Assembly: GCA_964392725.1 (NCBI GenBank)
Contig: CAYMPW010000010.1
Span: 1-52,822, forward strand
Source of the DNA: CAYMPW01 sp964392725
GTDB lineage: Archaea > Thermoplasmatota > Thermoplasmata > Methanomassiliicoccales > Methanomethylophilaceae
Direction of reading: 5' to 3'
DNA: 52,822 nt
Part shown: piece after piece, positions 9,301-16,055 of the stretch
Layout of the letters: each line of letters opens with the position of its first letter
Position numbering within the stretch: position 1 is the first letter of the stretch
Program-made: the position numbers and the translations under genes
The notes under the pieces: model-generated
Database searches by the model: none
What the model saw: only the letters and a program-made list of their open reading frames with translations
Told to the model about the DNA's origin: nothing

Positions 9301-10382
9301 AAGAAACATACACTGTAACATTCGACTATAACGAAGGAGTTGCAGGCACAATATCTTTGACGGTTTCTGCCGGAGAATCAATCGTGTTGCCAACAACATC
9401 CAAAGTTGGTAACACATTCCTCGGATGGAAAGTTGGTGAAACAGAAACAATTCTCGGAGCAGGACAGCTTTACACTGTAACCGGTGGAGTCACATTTACC
9501 GCACAGTGGGATGTTGATGAGGTATACTTCACCGTAACACTCGATAACGGATTCGGATCAGTATCCGAAGTCAGTGTGAAATCCGGAGAAACATACACCT
9601 TGCCTGAATTGAATGTCCCATTCGGATACAAGGATGCATATTGGACGTTGGAGGGTGAAGAGATAACATCTCCAACAGATGAAATTAATTCAGATTGTAC
9701 ATATGTAGCTGTATTCGTAAAAGATACATTTACTGTAACTGTAAACATCACCTCTGGAGATAATGGATCTGTTGTAGCACCTTCAGAACTTCTTAACGGA
9801 CAGTACGGAATATTCGTTACCGTACCTGTGAGAGGCTATGAAGTTAATGAGGTGATATCTACTAACGCTATAGTCACAGAGATTGCTGAGAACACATATT
9901 ATTTCACATCCAAAGATGGAAAGAATGTGACATTCGAAGTATCTTTTAAGGCAATCGAAGCATCCGAAGATTTGGACATCGATATTGTCAATGTTTCGAA
10001 GGTTGTAGATGGAACAGAAATCGGTGGATTCAAGACAACACTCGCAGCAGAGAGAGGATTGATTCCTGCAGGAACTTTCACACTCAGAGCAACATACACA
10101 TACATGATTGCAGACGAAGAGGGAGTTTCAGTGCCTGCATATGATGGAGTCGAGGTCACAGAAACAAGATCTGCAGGTGAAGGAGAAACTTCCAAAGAAT
10201 TATCTTTGTACACAGATGGAATAACCAGCGTGACGGCAGATAAATCTCTCGTTTACGGATTCGCATACTTCACTTATGGTGATGAAAATAAAGATGTGAT
10301 AAGTACCGAGAAGATTGTTGCAATTCAGGTTGAAACTCCAACTGTACCTGTTTCGCCATCCGAGAATTCAGCAACTGCATGA
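3387..10382 (+). CDS. Giant secreted adhesin-like protein (2331 aa)
   Basis: A signal peptide is clear (basic MKKNMK followed by a hydrophobic run to about residue 30). Residues about 40-880 are Gly/Asn/Thr-rich with repeated IxVNGxxT patterns typical of right-handed parallel beta-helices. About 890-1210 has MBG-type domains (KVYDGSETV, KEYDGTTNY, KVYGTADKA). The remainder alternates fibronectin-like, Ig-like and Listeria-Bacteroides repeats (VTFDENGHG ... W). There is no C-terminal membrane segment or sorting motif, unlike the next gene, so it may be held by its neighbour. Nucleotides 7026-7281 and 7782-8037 are nearly identical and 252 codons apart. The first ATG is 3387, but the GGAG at 3382-3385 is better spaced for ATG 3396 (MKKNMK). 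Likely role: surface attachment in a host or biofilm. Confidence 0.85.
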   Translation: MSIMKKNMKFLMAFVAVALMLAVAIVGTTSIASEEQVDANTIEWNGSGSYSTKNEDSLSGNLTIQDNGVLTLTEGVTLDLSGHKIINNGVIKVEDESGLLIALGQNGKVELGKDIDRNGAEKLKLTTEIELNLNGHDITNSNGVFTIYGGSLTVIGDGTIKTTAHSSGASAIMVGGWLGEGGTDVDGKLILGTGSDNPKIMNDKGYGIFVAYQSEVTVNSATIKSCSGAISGNGSVTNGQAKYGATSLTINGGTFTATDGAAIYLPSTNNVTINGGSFEGLTGIESRASSTIIKNCSIKATGNFTNEVNKSNGSTEWGIGIAIIDNPNYKATTDIEFNISDVEFDAGNKINIYVGDMCGKTNTSDETKIQFDDTKLNEGYTASKNITVTIDDNITLETIKDKSSGRFTFDCCTDCVEFKNSCVIKSDNEMHIVGKVVIPTGIVITKEGKITNNGVIEVNDVEGFKFAVSVGGNIKIVEQLVINEEISITESANITAAVDNAFKMVDNGKITVSGNGTDVTITGTNGRVIEADAKNTQAVIEVKDEATLKFTQDNAANTGSLVWAKNKSAGINNMSLRFIVNGATLNFENTGSVQASAMQITNGKVNFTNYYSIAADLYLEMDNSSQLNVESNKATALGINLLNAIVAGTVTVDKSIFFYGGGADDAGTFALDGATISAAKFAKAYANGDVTLSGSKTLSGEFVKGYYKSGKIVDTKSSKFINKDDLNARNGLTINAGVVLTSEGNVNGGTINLAEGETITFDTGSEFNGTINAENNVLSGKFQASAETKITAGSLYINGGLKAISPGDTVTVKGDNVTISGSLDNGVKLVIEKNADKNSNVIFDDFTSPANTVEGFDNADMTMVGNVTIADLPYTITNNNALTYNGNQQEMLATISFDSDKIDSWKVTEEGKNNRQGTDAGEYIVTYEYILKGKTEKTILKVTWVILPQEITVTNGEISKVYDGSETVNGGYTVSEGINLNVSSAKYDNKNVNENKDVILTFTFTNESKMSNYKFMLDGVELAPVDNTIILDGKITPLEITFESDPVDTKEYDGTTNYNSSNYSITNSIEALMKADGVVLSAEFSDANVATSSKQIVFTLNVDPDAANYTLPANVNATITVATITVTPNANQSKVYGTADKAFTYGYAGVQNSEVPGFNGALSRATGDSVGDYNITIGNLALVDKEGFTASNYELEINSTPVAFKITKAKLDTPTGMAWNGFTASWSTVSPVKEDTVSYLVQLYDDESKVGEAQSTNKTSFDFESMMSETGAYTFTVVAVTSDTEHANINDSSESDKSGVQKVWTVTFDRNGHGTAPVAQYVIDGTKATEPGVMTETGYAFDKWKNGNDDYSFEANVTADINLKAEWKLNNPVINTEPVVITANYDGDDRTLTVKAETDGAGDLEYQWYKGSSPISGATNATYTVKDVEDSGSYHVVITATDGTLTSSKTSGTVAVTISKVSLKDPTGMAWNGFTASWSTVSPVKEDTVSYLVQLYDDESKVGGAQSTSDTSLDFRSMMNATGEYTFTVVAVTSDTEHANINDSSESAKSGGQQVYTVTFDENGHGAETNSQYIISGENVTMPAALVATGYEFNGWKVGDTDTILVGGATCVVSSDVTMTAQWTLEKPSVSISPNAVSGEYDGTSKQIVVTPSHAANGIKYTYSWTGGTISLGNVDRFNVMNVADSGTYTVTVTATDGRLSNTQSESITVTISKVNITVNDISAVVNGENTFEFENIKDGVTHDDIVEKLGLKFTTVNGEAKIYTITSSDATGDNAKVELINGTNGNANNYTIVISPEAKLTITSDWTITFEEWIGLKYSESQTINTESDSTKSAMLPFAKEEQISVGGKDYNFMGWTDVKPTAGVEGVVKYQPLTYITVSTNMTLYAVYKEVTSPETVDITFQQQLDDGEVKDIGTMNVLKNSTIYLQAMSIEGYKFDGWFVGAEPEGKIGNYVVGDENVTLIAKFTKISEETYTVTFDYNEGVAGTISLTVSAGESIVLPTTSKVGNTFLGWKVGETETILGAGQLYTVTGGVTFTAQWDVDEVYFTVTLDNGFGSVSEVSVKSGETYTLPELNVPFGYKDAYWTLEGEEITSPTDEINSDCTYVAVFVKDTFTVTVNITSGDNGSVVAPSELLNGQYGIFVTVPVRGYEVNEVISTNAIVTEIAENTYYFTSKDGKNVTFEVSFKAIEASEDLDIDIVNVSKVVDGTEIGGFKTTLAAERGLIPAGTFTLRATYTYMIADEEGVSVPAYDGVEVTETRSAGEGETSKELSLYTDGITSVTADKSLVYGFAYFTYGDENKDVISTEKIVAIQVETPTVPVSPSENSATA
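7026..8037 (+). repeat. In-frame long direct repeat inside the adhesin
   Basis: Two copies of about 256 bp (7026-7281 and 7782-8037) encode PTGMAWNGFTASWSTVSP and the following fibronectin-like module with few differences. The offset is 756 bp, exactly 252 codons, so recombination between the copies would delete or duplicate one module without a frameshift. Confidence 0.8.
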
Positions 10383-10396
10383 ATGAGGAACTGTAA

Positions 10397-11911
10397 ATGA
10401 ATGTAAGAACAAGGAGCCAAGAAATCATCGCGTTCTTGGTGGTGCTATCCATGGTGATGTCCGCAGTGGCATTACTGGATAGCACCGTCGTCGACGGAGA
10501 CGTCGACGACTCCCGTATTTACGGGACCGGACACAGTGATTCGATGGATTTAACATACTACAACGGACACATATTCATAGAACCTCTTGTGAAGTTTCAA
10601 GAAGATCTCCCTGTGAAAGTATTCGTTAATGGTGAATTCCAAACAGATTCCAAAATCGGATCAAAGTTTGCAGTTCCTGCAAATCTTGAGAAAGATAACA
10701 ACTACAACGTAAGCGTGATCGGATCTAATCTAAATCTTAATGCCGTCCTTGAAGTGAAGTTACAATACCTCATAACATCCTCGGCAGGAGACAACGGATC
10801 TATTTCACCAAGCGGAAACACATATGTTAACGAAGGTTCGAATCCAACATTTACCATCTCTCCCAATTCGGGATATCATATCTCGGGGTTAACGGTTGAT
10901 GGGGAATCCGTATCGATAACGTCATCATACGTGTTTGAAAATGTTATAGATAAACATACAATATCTGCAACATTCGCAAAGAACTCGCCTCCGGGTCCGG
11001 GACCAGGACCCGGACCTGATCCAGGACCTGTTGATGTAACAATCGTTGCATCCGCAGGCGAAGGCGGATCTATCTCCCCCGAGGGAGACGTAAAAGTCGA
11101 TGCAGGAAAGGATGTTGTATTCACAATCACACCCGACAAAGGATACATAATATCCGATGTGAAGGTCGATGGAAAGTCTGTAGGAAAAGTAAGCTCGTAT
11201 ACCTTCTTCAAGGTAGCAGCTAACAGCTCCATATCAGCAACATTCGAGAAGAGCGATCTCCCGACACCCGAAGAAGTTCCCACATCCGAGAAGATTGAAA
11301 CGGATTTGAAAGACAAGGATAACGTTGAATACTTCGTTGACGAAAACACAATGAAAGATGAGAATTCTTCCGTTGTATCAACCGATGTATTGAAAGACAT
11401 CCCTGCCGGAAAATCCGTTACTTTCACCGTGATGAAAGACAACGTCGTAGAATATGCAATAACTTTCAGCGCGGATTCCACATACGTTCCGGATTCCAAA
11501 TCAATCGATTTGAGAATCGACGGAGATGAAAAATCGACGACGGAAGTTGAAGAAGCCGCAAAGAATGTCGGTTCTGACAAATCCTTCTATTTGGATTTGA
11601 AAGCAAGCGGACCTCTTCCAAAGGATACAACAATCGTCTATCATCTCGGTGAAGGATACGCATCCGGAGATGTAGTAAATCTTTACTACTACAACCCTGA
11701 AACGAAACAGATGGAAGATCAGAAACAGACTTTGGTCGTTGATGATAAACTGAATGTATCGTTTACGATATCTCACGCATCGATTTATTCGGTGTTAAAG
11801 ATGCAGGATGCTCCCGCGGACAACACAATGTTGTATGTCATAATCGCAATAGTTGTAATCGCGATTATCGCAGCTTTGGCGTACTTCTTGATGAGGTCTA
11901 AGAATGCCTAA
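10397..11911 (+). CDS. Membrane-anchored adhesin-like protein (504 aa)
   Basis: The gene starts 14 bp after the giant adhesin and is probably co-transcribed. It has an N-terminal signal segment (IIAFLVVLSMVMSAVALL), two InlB B-repeat-like domains (ITSSAGDNGSISPSG ... ISATFAK and VASAGEGGSISPEG ... ISATFEK) separated by a PGPGPGPGP linker, a region of about 200 residues that resembles the membrane-proximal part of the adhesin encoded at 17554-21639, and a C-terminal transmembrane helix (YVIIAIVVIAIIAALAYFL) with a short basic tail. It may act as the anchor for the unanchored giant protein; that pairing is inferred from order and spacing only. Confidence 0.8.
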   Translation: MNVRTRSQEIIAFLVVLSMVMSAVALLDSTVVDGDVDDSRIYGTGHSDSMDLTYYNGHIFIEPLVKFQEDLPVKVFVNGEFQTDSKIGSKFAVPANLEKDNNYNVSVIGSNLNLNAVLEVKLQYLITSSAGDNGSISPSGNTYVNEGSNPTFTISPNSGYHISGLTVDGESVSITSSYVFENVIDKHTISATFAKNSPPGPGPGPGPDPGPVDVTIVASAGEGGSISPEGDVKVDAGKDVVFTITPDKGYIISDVKVDGKSVGKVSSYTFFKVAANSSISATFEKSDLPTPEEVPTSEKIETDLKDKDNVEYFVDENTMKDENSSVVSTDVLKDIPAGKSVTFTVMKDNVVEYAITFSADSTYVPDSKSIDLRIDGDEKSTTEVEEAAKNVGSDKSFYLDLKASGPLPKDTTIVYHLGEGYASGDVVNLYYYNPETKQMEDQKQTLVVDDKLNVSFTISHASIYSVLKMQDAPADNTMLYVIIAIVVIAIIAALAYFLMRSKNA

Positions 11912-12170
11912 GATTGGAGCGAAGGTACTGGAGGAAAAACATCTGATCTCAATCTTATTGTTTCTGAAGGAAAACGGAAGGTGCAATAAGATGACGGTCT
12001 ACAACAACATATCTTCCAACCCTCGCATGCCGGATAAGCTCAACACCCTCGAAGACTCGGGATTGTTGACGCAAACTCAGGACGAAGGTTCACACACCGT
12101 GTGGTTGACCTTAACATCGAAGGGCGAGAAGGTATCGGAACAACTTCAGATGATTGATTCAATCATCTGA
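11904..12170 (+). CDS. Small winged-helix regulator (88 aa)
   Basis: The ATG lies inside the last codons of the adhesin anchor (8-bp overlap), so translation is likely coupled. The protein has the helix-turn-helix plus wing layout of single-domain MarR/PadR-like archaeal regulators: HLISILLFLKENGRCNKM, then a recognition helix region around YNNISSNPRMPDKLNTLEDSG, and a wing HTVWLTLTSKGEKVSEQL. It has no effector domain. Its place as the last gene of a surface operon suggests that it controls that operon or a related one; no operator was identified to prove it. Confidence 0.7.
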   Translation: MPKIGAKVLEEKHLISILLFLKENGRCNKMTVYNNISSNPRMPDKLNTLEDSGLLTQTQDEGSHTVWLTLTSKGEKVSEQLQMIDSII

Positions 12171-12201
12171 AAACTCCGGACTTTCATACGATGGCAAAAA
12201 A

Positions 12202-12223
12202 CCGATACCGGAAACGGTATCGG
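12202..12223. terminator. Bidirectional hairpin between convergent genes
   Basis: CCGATACCG pairs perfectly with CGGTATCGG around a GAAA tetraloop, between the regulator gene (plus) and the PemK gene (minus). A T-rich tract follows on the plus strand (ttttctttct). Confidence 0.65.
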
Positions 12224-12286
12224 CAAACCTCTTACCAAATTTTTCTTTCTATCAAAATCAGTTATCTTGAATACAATTAAAAACAT

Positions 12287-12640
12287 TCAAAGTTTGATTT
12301 TATCCATCAACTCTTCAACATCATATTCCGACAACTCACCTAATTTGTGATCGAATTTTGATGCTGACACTTTGTAAATTTTACCAAGTCTTACTGTTGA
12401 ATCATGATCTAATCCCGCATATTCCGTATCCATAATCGTAAAATCTTTTTCCGAATGCGCACCACTGCTTGTAATCATAACAACATCAAACATTCCGTTG
12501 TTTTCTTTCACGACTATCCCCGGTCTTTTCTTCTTATCATCTGAATTATCAAACGGAAGTTCCACAAACCATGTTTCCATCGGTTTCGGAGATTTGGGGC
12601 TGCGATTATGCGACGGTTTTTTCAAAGGATCGTATTTCAT
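12287..12640 (-). CDS. PemK/MazF-like protein
   Basis: The product is about 117 residues and has the features of the PemK/MazF beta-barrel: TWFVELPF near the start, KKRPGIVV, and a later segment with STVRLGKIYKVSASK. Family members are mRNA interferases, or binding-only relatives. I choose ATG 12640 because GAGGTG stands just upstream at good spacing; an upstream ATG at 12664 would overlap the preceding gene. It follows the AAA ATPase gene by 4 bp and is surely co-transcribed with it. No MazE-like antitoxin is visible, so the toxin label is uncertain; the ATPase may take that place. Confidence 0.65.
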   Translation of the reverse strand: MKYDPLKKPSHNRSPKSPKPMETWFVELPFDNSDDKKKRPGIVVKENNGMFDVVMITSSGAHSEKDFTIMDTEYAGLDHDSTVRLGKIYKVSASKFDHKLGELSEYDVEELMDKIKL

Positions 12641-12644
12641 GGAT

Positions 12645-13970
12645 TCACCTCTTCGCATATTCATTCATCTTCCATACAAGATACAACGGAAGGAACGTAA
12701 GTTTTCCGTTCTTGTAATTTTCTTTCGAAACAACAAACGATTGTTTCGGTTCGAATCTTCTGATGTATTCTTCCATACTTCTTATGCGCGGAACGTTACC
12801 GGATTTAACTTCAATCGGAATTGCATTTCCATCAACGGAAATAACAAAATCCACTTCTGCATTTCCTTTGGGATTTTTCCAGTAAAAATACTCATTTCCA
12901 TCATCAAAGGCTGTAAGAAGTTCGTTCAAAACGAAGTTTTCTGTTATTCCGCCTTTAAAAGTTCCAAACTTTTCATCATCAGACATTATGGATGATGCCG
13001 AAATTCCCGCCATCATTCTGAGAAGACCAATGTCCGTAAGATACAATTTAAACAATTTATCCGATGCGTTGTTCGAAAGAGGAATATCAATCTTATCGAG
13101 CATGCGAACTCTGTGAATCAATCCCGAATCAAGCAGCCATTGAAGGGAATCCACCAATTGATGGGATCTCGCACCTTCTACCGCCTGTCCGAAAATAAAT
13201 CTTTTGTTTTCTTTGGATATTTGTTTCGGAATCGAATTCCAAATGGCTCTGAGTTTTACCCCATCATTTTTATTGGCATATTTGGTAAAATCAGATTCAT
13301 ACGAAGTAATAAGATTGCGTTGAATCTTTTCCACCGATTCCAAATCTTTTTCTAAGATCCACGACTCCACCGCTTCCGGCATTCCTCCGACGATGTAGTA
13401 TTCTTTCAACGTATTTTCCAACGTATTCAACGAAGATTCCGGAAGTTCTTCTCCAGGTTTTATATTCTTCAGTAAATCGTAGTAAAGGGGGCCGAGCCTT
13501 GCATTTACGAATTCAAGAAAGTTCATAGGCCTCAAAGTAAGGAAATCTACTTTTCCCACGGGGAAGGATAATTTATCATCTCTTTTTTCGGGAAGCAAAA
13601 GTCCCAGCAAGGATCCTGCGCACGCAATATGATATTCAGGAGACTTTTCGTAGAAGTATTTCAGAGAGGTGAGTGCTGCGGTGCAGAATTGAATCTCATC
13701 AAATATTATGAGCATTGAAGAATTGATTTTGGAACCGTGCATTAAAGACAATTCGAAAAGTATTCTTTCGGGCTCCAAGTTCTTTTGGAAGATTTTGTTT
13801 AAATCATCGTTTCCTTCGAAATTGAAATATGCAACACCTTCGTAATTATTCTTTCCAAATTCATTTAACAGGTATGTTTTACCGCATTGACGTACTCCTT
13901 TCAATATGAGCGGCTTCCTATTTTTGGAATTTTTCCAGAGAATCAGATTCTCGGTGATTGCGCGGTCCAT
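12645..13970 (-). CDS. AAA_14/DUF4143 ATPase
   Basis: The 441-residue protein has Walker A (GVRQCGKT, near residue 25), Walker B (MLIIFDEIQF) and an arginine-rich AAA region. Its C-terminal DUF4143 part carries AEVDFVISVDG and PIEVKSG, the spaced D and E-x-K of a PD-(D/E)XK-like fold. This family is widespread in archaea and anaerobic bacteria, is often transferred and is of unknown function. The start ATG at 13970 lies behind a TATA box (ATTTATATAG on the minus strand, about 13991-14000). Poly-G inverted repeats lie just upstream (14009-14066). It forms an operon with the PemK-like gene. Confidence 0.8.
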   Translation of the reverse strand: MDRAITENLILWKNSKNRKPLILKGVRQCGKTYLLNEFGKNNYEGVAYFNFEGNDDLNKIFQKNLEPERILFELSLMHGSKINSSMLIIFDEIQFCTAALTSLKYFYEKSPEYHIACAGSLLGLLLPEKRDDKLSFPVGKVDFLTLRPMNFLEFVNARLGPLYYDLLKNIKPGEELPESSLNTLENTLKEYYIVGGMPEAVESWILEKDLESVEKIQRNLITSYESDFTKYANKNDGVKLRAIWNSIPKQISKENKRFIFGQAVEGARSHQLVDSLQWLLDSGLIHRVRMLDKIDIPLSNNASDKLFKLYLTDIGLLRMMAGISASSIMSDDEKFGTFKGGITENFVLNELLTAFDDGNEYFYWKNPKGNAEVDFVISVDGNAIPIEVKSGNVPRIRSMEEYIRRFEPKQSFVVSKENYKNGKLTFLPLYLVWKMNEYAKR

Positions 13971-14008
13971 ATTTTTTAGAGTACTTAGGGCTATATAAAT
14001 GTTATTTG

Positions 14009-14066
14009 ATTACATTTTATGGGGGGGTAAAATGTAATTTTTATAACATTTTATGGGGGGTAAAAA
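14009..14066. repeat. Tandem G-tract palindromic elements
   Basis: ATTACATTTTA (14009-14019) and TAAAATGTAAT (14028-14038) form an 11-bp inverted repeat around TGGGGGGG. A second, partial copy, ACATTTTATGGGGGG followed by TAAAA, begins at 14046, 34 bp after the first ACATTTTA. They lie immediately upstream of the TATA box of the ATPase/PemK operon and after the end of btuD. Confidence 0.7.
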
Positions 14067-14084
14067 GTTTAAAATGTTTGAAAA

Positions 14085-14864
14085 TCAAATCGACAACACA
14101 GATCCCAATACAATATGAGGTCTGTTTTCAATCTCCTCGATCATGCATTCTACTCCGTATATGCGCTGAATATTTTCTTCGGTAAGAACATCCTTTGCGG
14201 GACCTTTTCCAACAATGGTTCCGCCCTCCATCAGAATTATTTCATGTGCATATTTTGCAGAGATGTTCAAATCGTGGCTGATCATAAGAACAATCATATT
14301 TTCCTGAATTGCCAAACCTCTGAGTAATTCCGTGACATACACCTGATGTTTAACATCAAGATTTGCCGTAGGTTCATCCAAAATCAAAAGCTTGGGTTTT
14401 TGAATCAACCCTCTGCATATAGCAACCTTTTGATGTTGTCCCGCGGAGAGTTCGTTGAATCCCCTCATAGTCAAATCATCAATTCCCATGATTCTGAGAA
14501 TGCGATGTGCCAACACAACATCTTCATCGGAATTTCTCCACCTGGATTTTGTTTTTCTTCCGAGTAAGACCGCATCAAGAACCGGCATGGAGAATACGTC
14601 TTGTGTTTTTACGGGAACATATCCGATATATTCTGCGATTTCTTTGAGTTTCATTGTATTCGTGTCAATACCATCTATCGACACCTTTCCGCCGGTTGGT
14701 TTTTGAATCTTGTTCATGCATTTGATCAAAGTAGACTTACCCACACCGTTGGGACCTACGATACAGTATAATCCCGGTTCTTCAAGTGTTAAATTTATGT
14801 CATGAAGAATAGGGTATGTCATTCTGCTGTATTGGAAAGATACATCTTTCATTTCTATTTTCAA
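14085..14864 (-). CDS. btuD: ABC importer ATPase, cobalamin/iron-complex type
   Basis: This 259-residue ATPase energises uptake through the permease encoded just upstream. Visible motifs are Walker A GPNGVGKST (37-45), signature LSAGQ (139-143; the usual LSGGQ has Gly at the third place), Walker B LLILDEPT (159-166) and the switch His in ISHDLN. Length and order match the BtuD/FecE/FhuC family. The gene begins 4 bp after the permease gene, so both share a transcript. Substrate cannot be read from the ATPase; corrinoid is favoured by the operator shared with the cbi genes, with iron siderophore as the alternative. Confidence 0.85.
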   Translation of the reverse strand: MKIEMKDVSFQYSRMTYPILHDINLTLEEPGLYCIVGPNGVGKSTLIKCMNKIQKPTGGKVSIDGIDTNTMKLKEIAEYIGYVPVKTQDVFSMPVLDAVLLGRKTKSRWRNSDEDVVLAHRILRIMGIDDLTMRGFNELSAGQHQKVAICRGLIQKPKLLILDEPTANLDVKHQVYVTELLRGLAIQENMIVLMISHDLNISAKYAHEIILMEGGTIVGKGPAKDVLTEENIQRIYGVECMIEEIENRPHIVLGSVLSI

Positions 14865-14868
14865 AATA

Positions 14869-15999
14869 TCATCCCCATATGGTACTGTTCTTCCTGAGGA
14901 TAAGCCAAAGGAACAAAGGTCCGCCCAAGAATGCCGTGATTACGCCGACCTGCAACTGTGCGGGTGCAATCATAGTTTTACCGATAAGATCTGCAACAAT
15001 CAACAAGAGTGCACCGAATGCTGCGGATGCGGGCAGAAGATATCTATTGTCCGGGCCGATAACGGTTCTTACGATATGCGGAGCAACCAATCCCACGAAT
15101 CCGATGAGTCCTGTGAAACTTACTACCGATGCGGTTATGAGAGCTACGAGAATCATACAAAAACGTCTAAGTTTTTCTGCATCGATTCCGAGTGATTTTG
15201 CGCTTTCATCTCCGGATGCCAGGATGTTTAATTTGTTCGAAAGAATCTGAAGAATTATTGCACCTAATCCTACCATGATTGTCATGAACGGCAAATCATC
15301 TGCAGATGCAAATGCCAATGATCCTACTGTCCATCTGTACAAATCCTGTAAATCATTCGGATCGGCCATGAGTGTAATTACGGTTGTCATAGCTCCAAAT
15401 ATGTACATGACCGCAATTCCCGCCATAATCATGGTTGTAGGTGATGCGTTCTTTAATTTGGAGACAATAACGATTACAAGCATGGGAATCAAAGAGAACA
15501 CGAATGCATTGACTATGATTCCATATTGTTCAAGTCCGAAAAGACTGATTCCGAGAATCATTCCCAATGTTGCACCGAATCCCGCACCCGATGAAACACC
15601 TGTTGTGTACGGATCCGCTAAAGGATTCATGAGTGTGCTTTGCATAGCCACACCCGCAACCGCAAGTCCTACTCCTGCTAATATTCCCGCGATTATACGC
15701 GGAAGTCTCAATGTGAAAATAATACTGTCTTCCAATGGCTTTTCTACATTTCCGATTATGTGATTCCATACGATCTCATATGTTTCGAAAAAATCGATAT
15801 GATAATCTCCAACGGATAATGCGAATCCCACCACGACAAACATGGATATAATACAGAAAATGATGAACATCCATTTTCTTCCAATGTATTTGTTGTATGT
15901 TTCAACAACTTTGGATGATTTGTCATCCACAATCATGTCGGATTCCCATAGGTCTATGGAATTCCTGACAACATCTTTGATTAACGGATCATTCAACAT
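14869..15999 (-). CDS. btuC: FecCD/BtuC-type ABC permease
   Basis: The 376-residue protein has about ten hydrophobic segments and FecCD hallmarks: FTLRLPRIIAGILAGVGLAVAGVAMQ, NPLADPYTTGVSSGAGFGA, and VVSFTGLIGFVGLVAPHIVR near the C-terminus, the loop that contacts the ATPase. A cytosolic extension of about 42 residues precedes the first helix (WMFIIFCIISMFVVVGF), longer than in typical BtuC. It lies between the binding-protein gene and the ATPase gene. The 57-bp gap upstream contains a small hairpin (16036-16047) that could reduce readthrough and make permease less abundant than binding protein. Confidence 0.85.
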   Translation of the reverse strand: MLNDPLIKDVVRNSIDLWESDMIVDDKSSKVVETYNKYIGRKWMFIIFCIISMFVVVGFALSVGDYHIDFFETYEIVWNHIIGNVEKPLEDSIIFTLRLPRIIAGILAGVGLAVAGVAMQSTLMNPLADPYTTGVSSGAGFGATLGMILGISLFGLEQYGIIVNAFVFSLIPMLVIVIVSKLKNASPTTMIMAGIAVMYIFGAMTTVITLMADPNDLQDLYRWTVGSLAFASADDLPFMTIMVGLGAIILQILSNKLNILASGDESAKSLGIDAEKLRRFCMILVALITASVVSFTGLIGFVGLVAPHIVRTVIGPDNRYLLPASAAFGALLLIVADLIGKTMIAPAQLQVGVITAFLGGPLFLWLILRKNSTIWG

Positions 16000-16035
16000 A
16001 TTTCTTCAATCCATAATTCAATACAAAGAAAAAGA

Positions 16036-16047
16036 GGGCCGAAGCCC
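16036..16047 (-). terminator. Weak attenuating hairpin in the importer operon
   Basis: GGGC and GCCC enclose a 4-nt loop, followed on the minus strand by TCTTTTTCTTTG. It lies between btuF and btuC. Partial termination here would give more binding protein than membrane subunits. Confidence 0.4.
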
Positions 16048-16055
16048 AGTTTTAT

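Noticed and set aside
10876..11580. Long minus-strand open frame (234 codons) opposite the second adhesin
   Set aside because: It is antisense to a clear secreted protein, has low-complexity Ser/Pro/Gly composition and no recognisable domain; it results from the codon use of the plus-strand gene.
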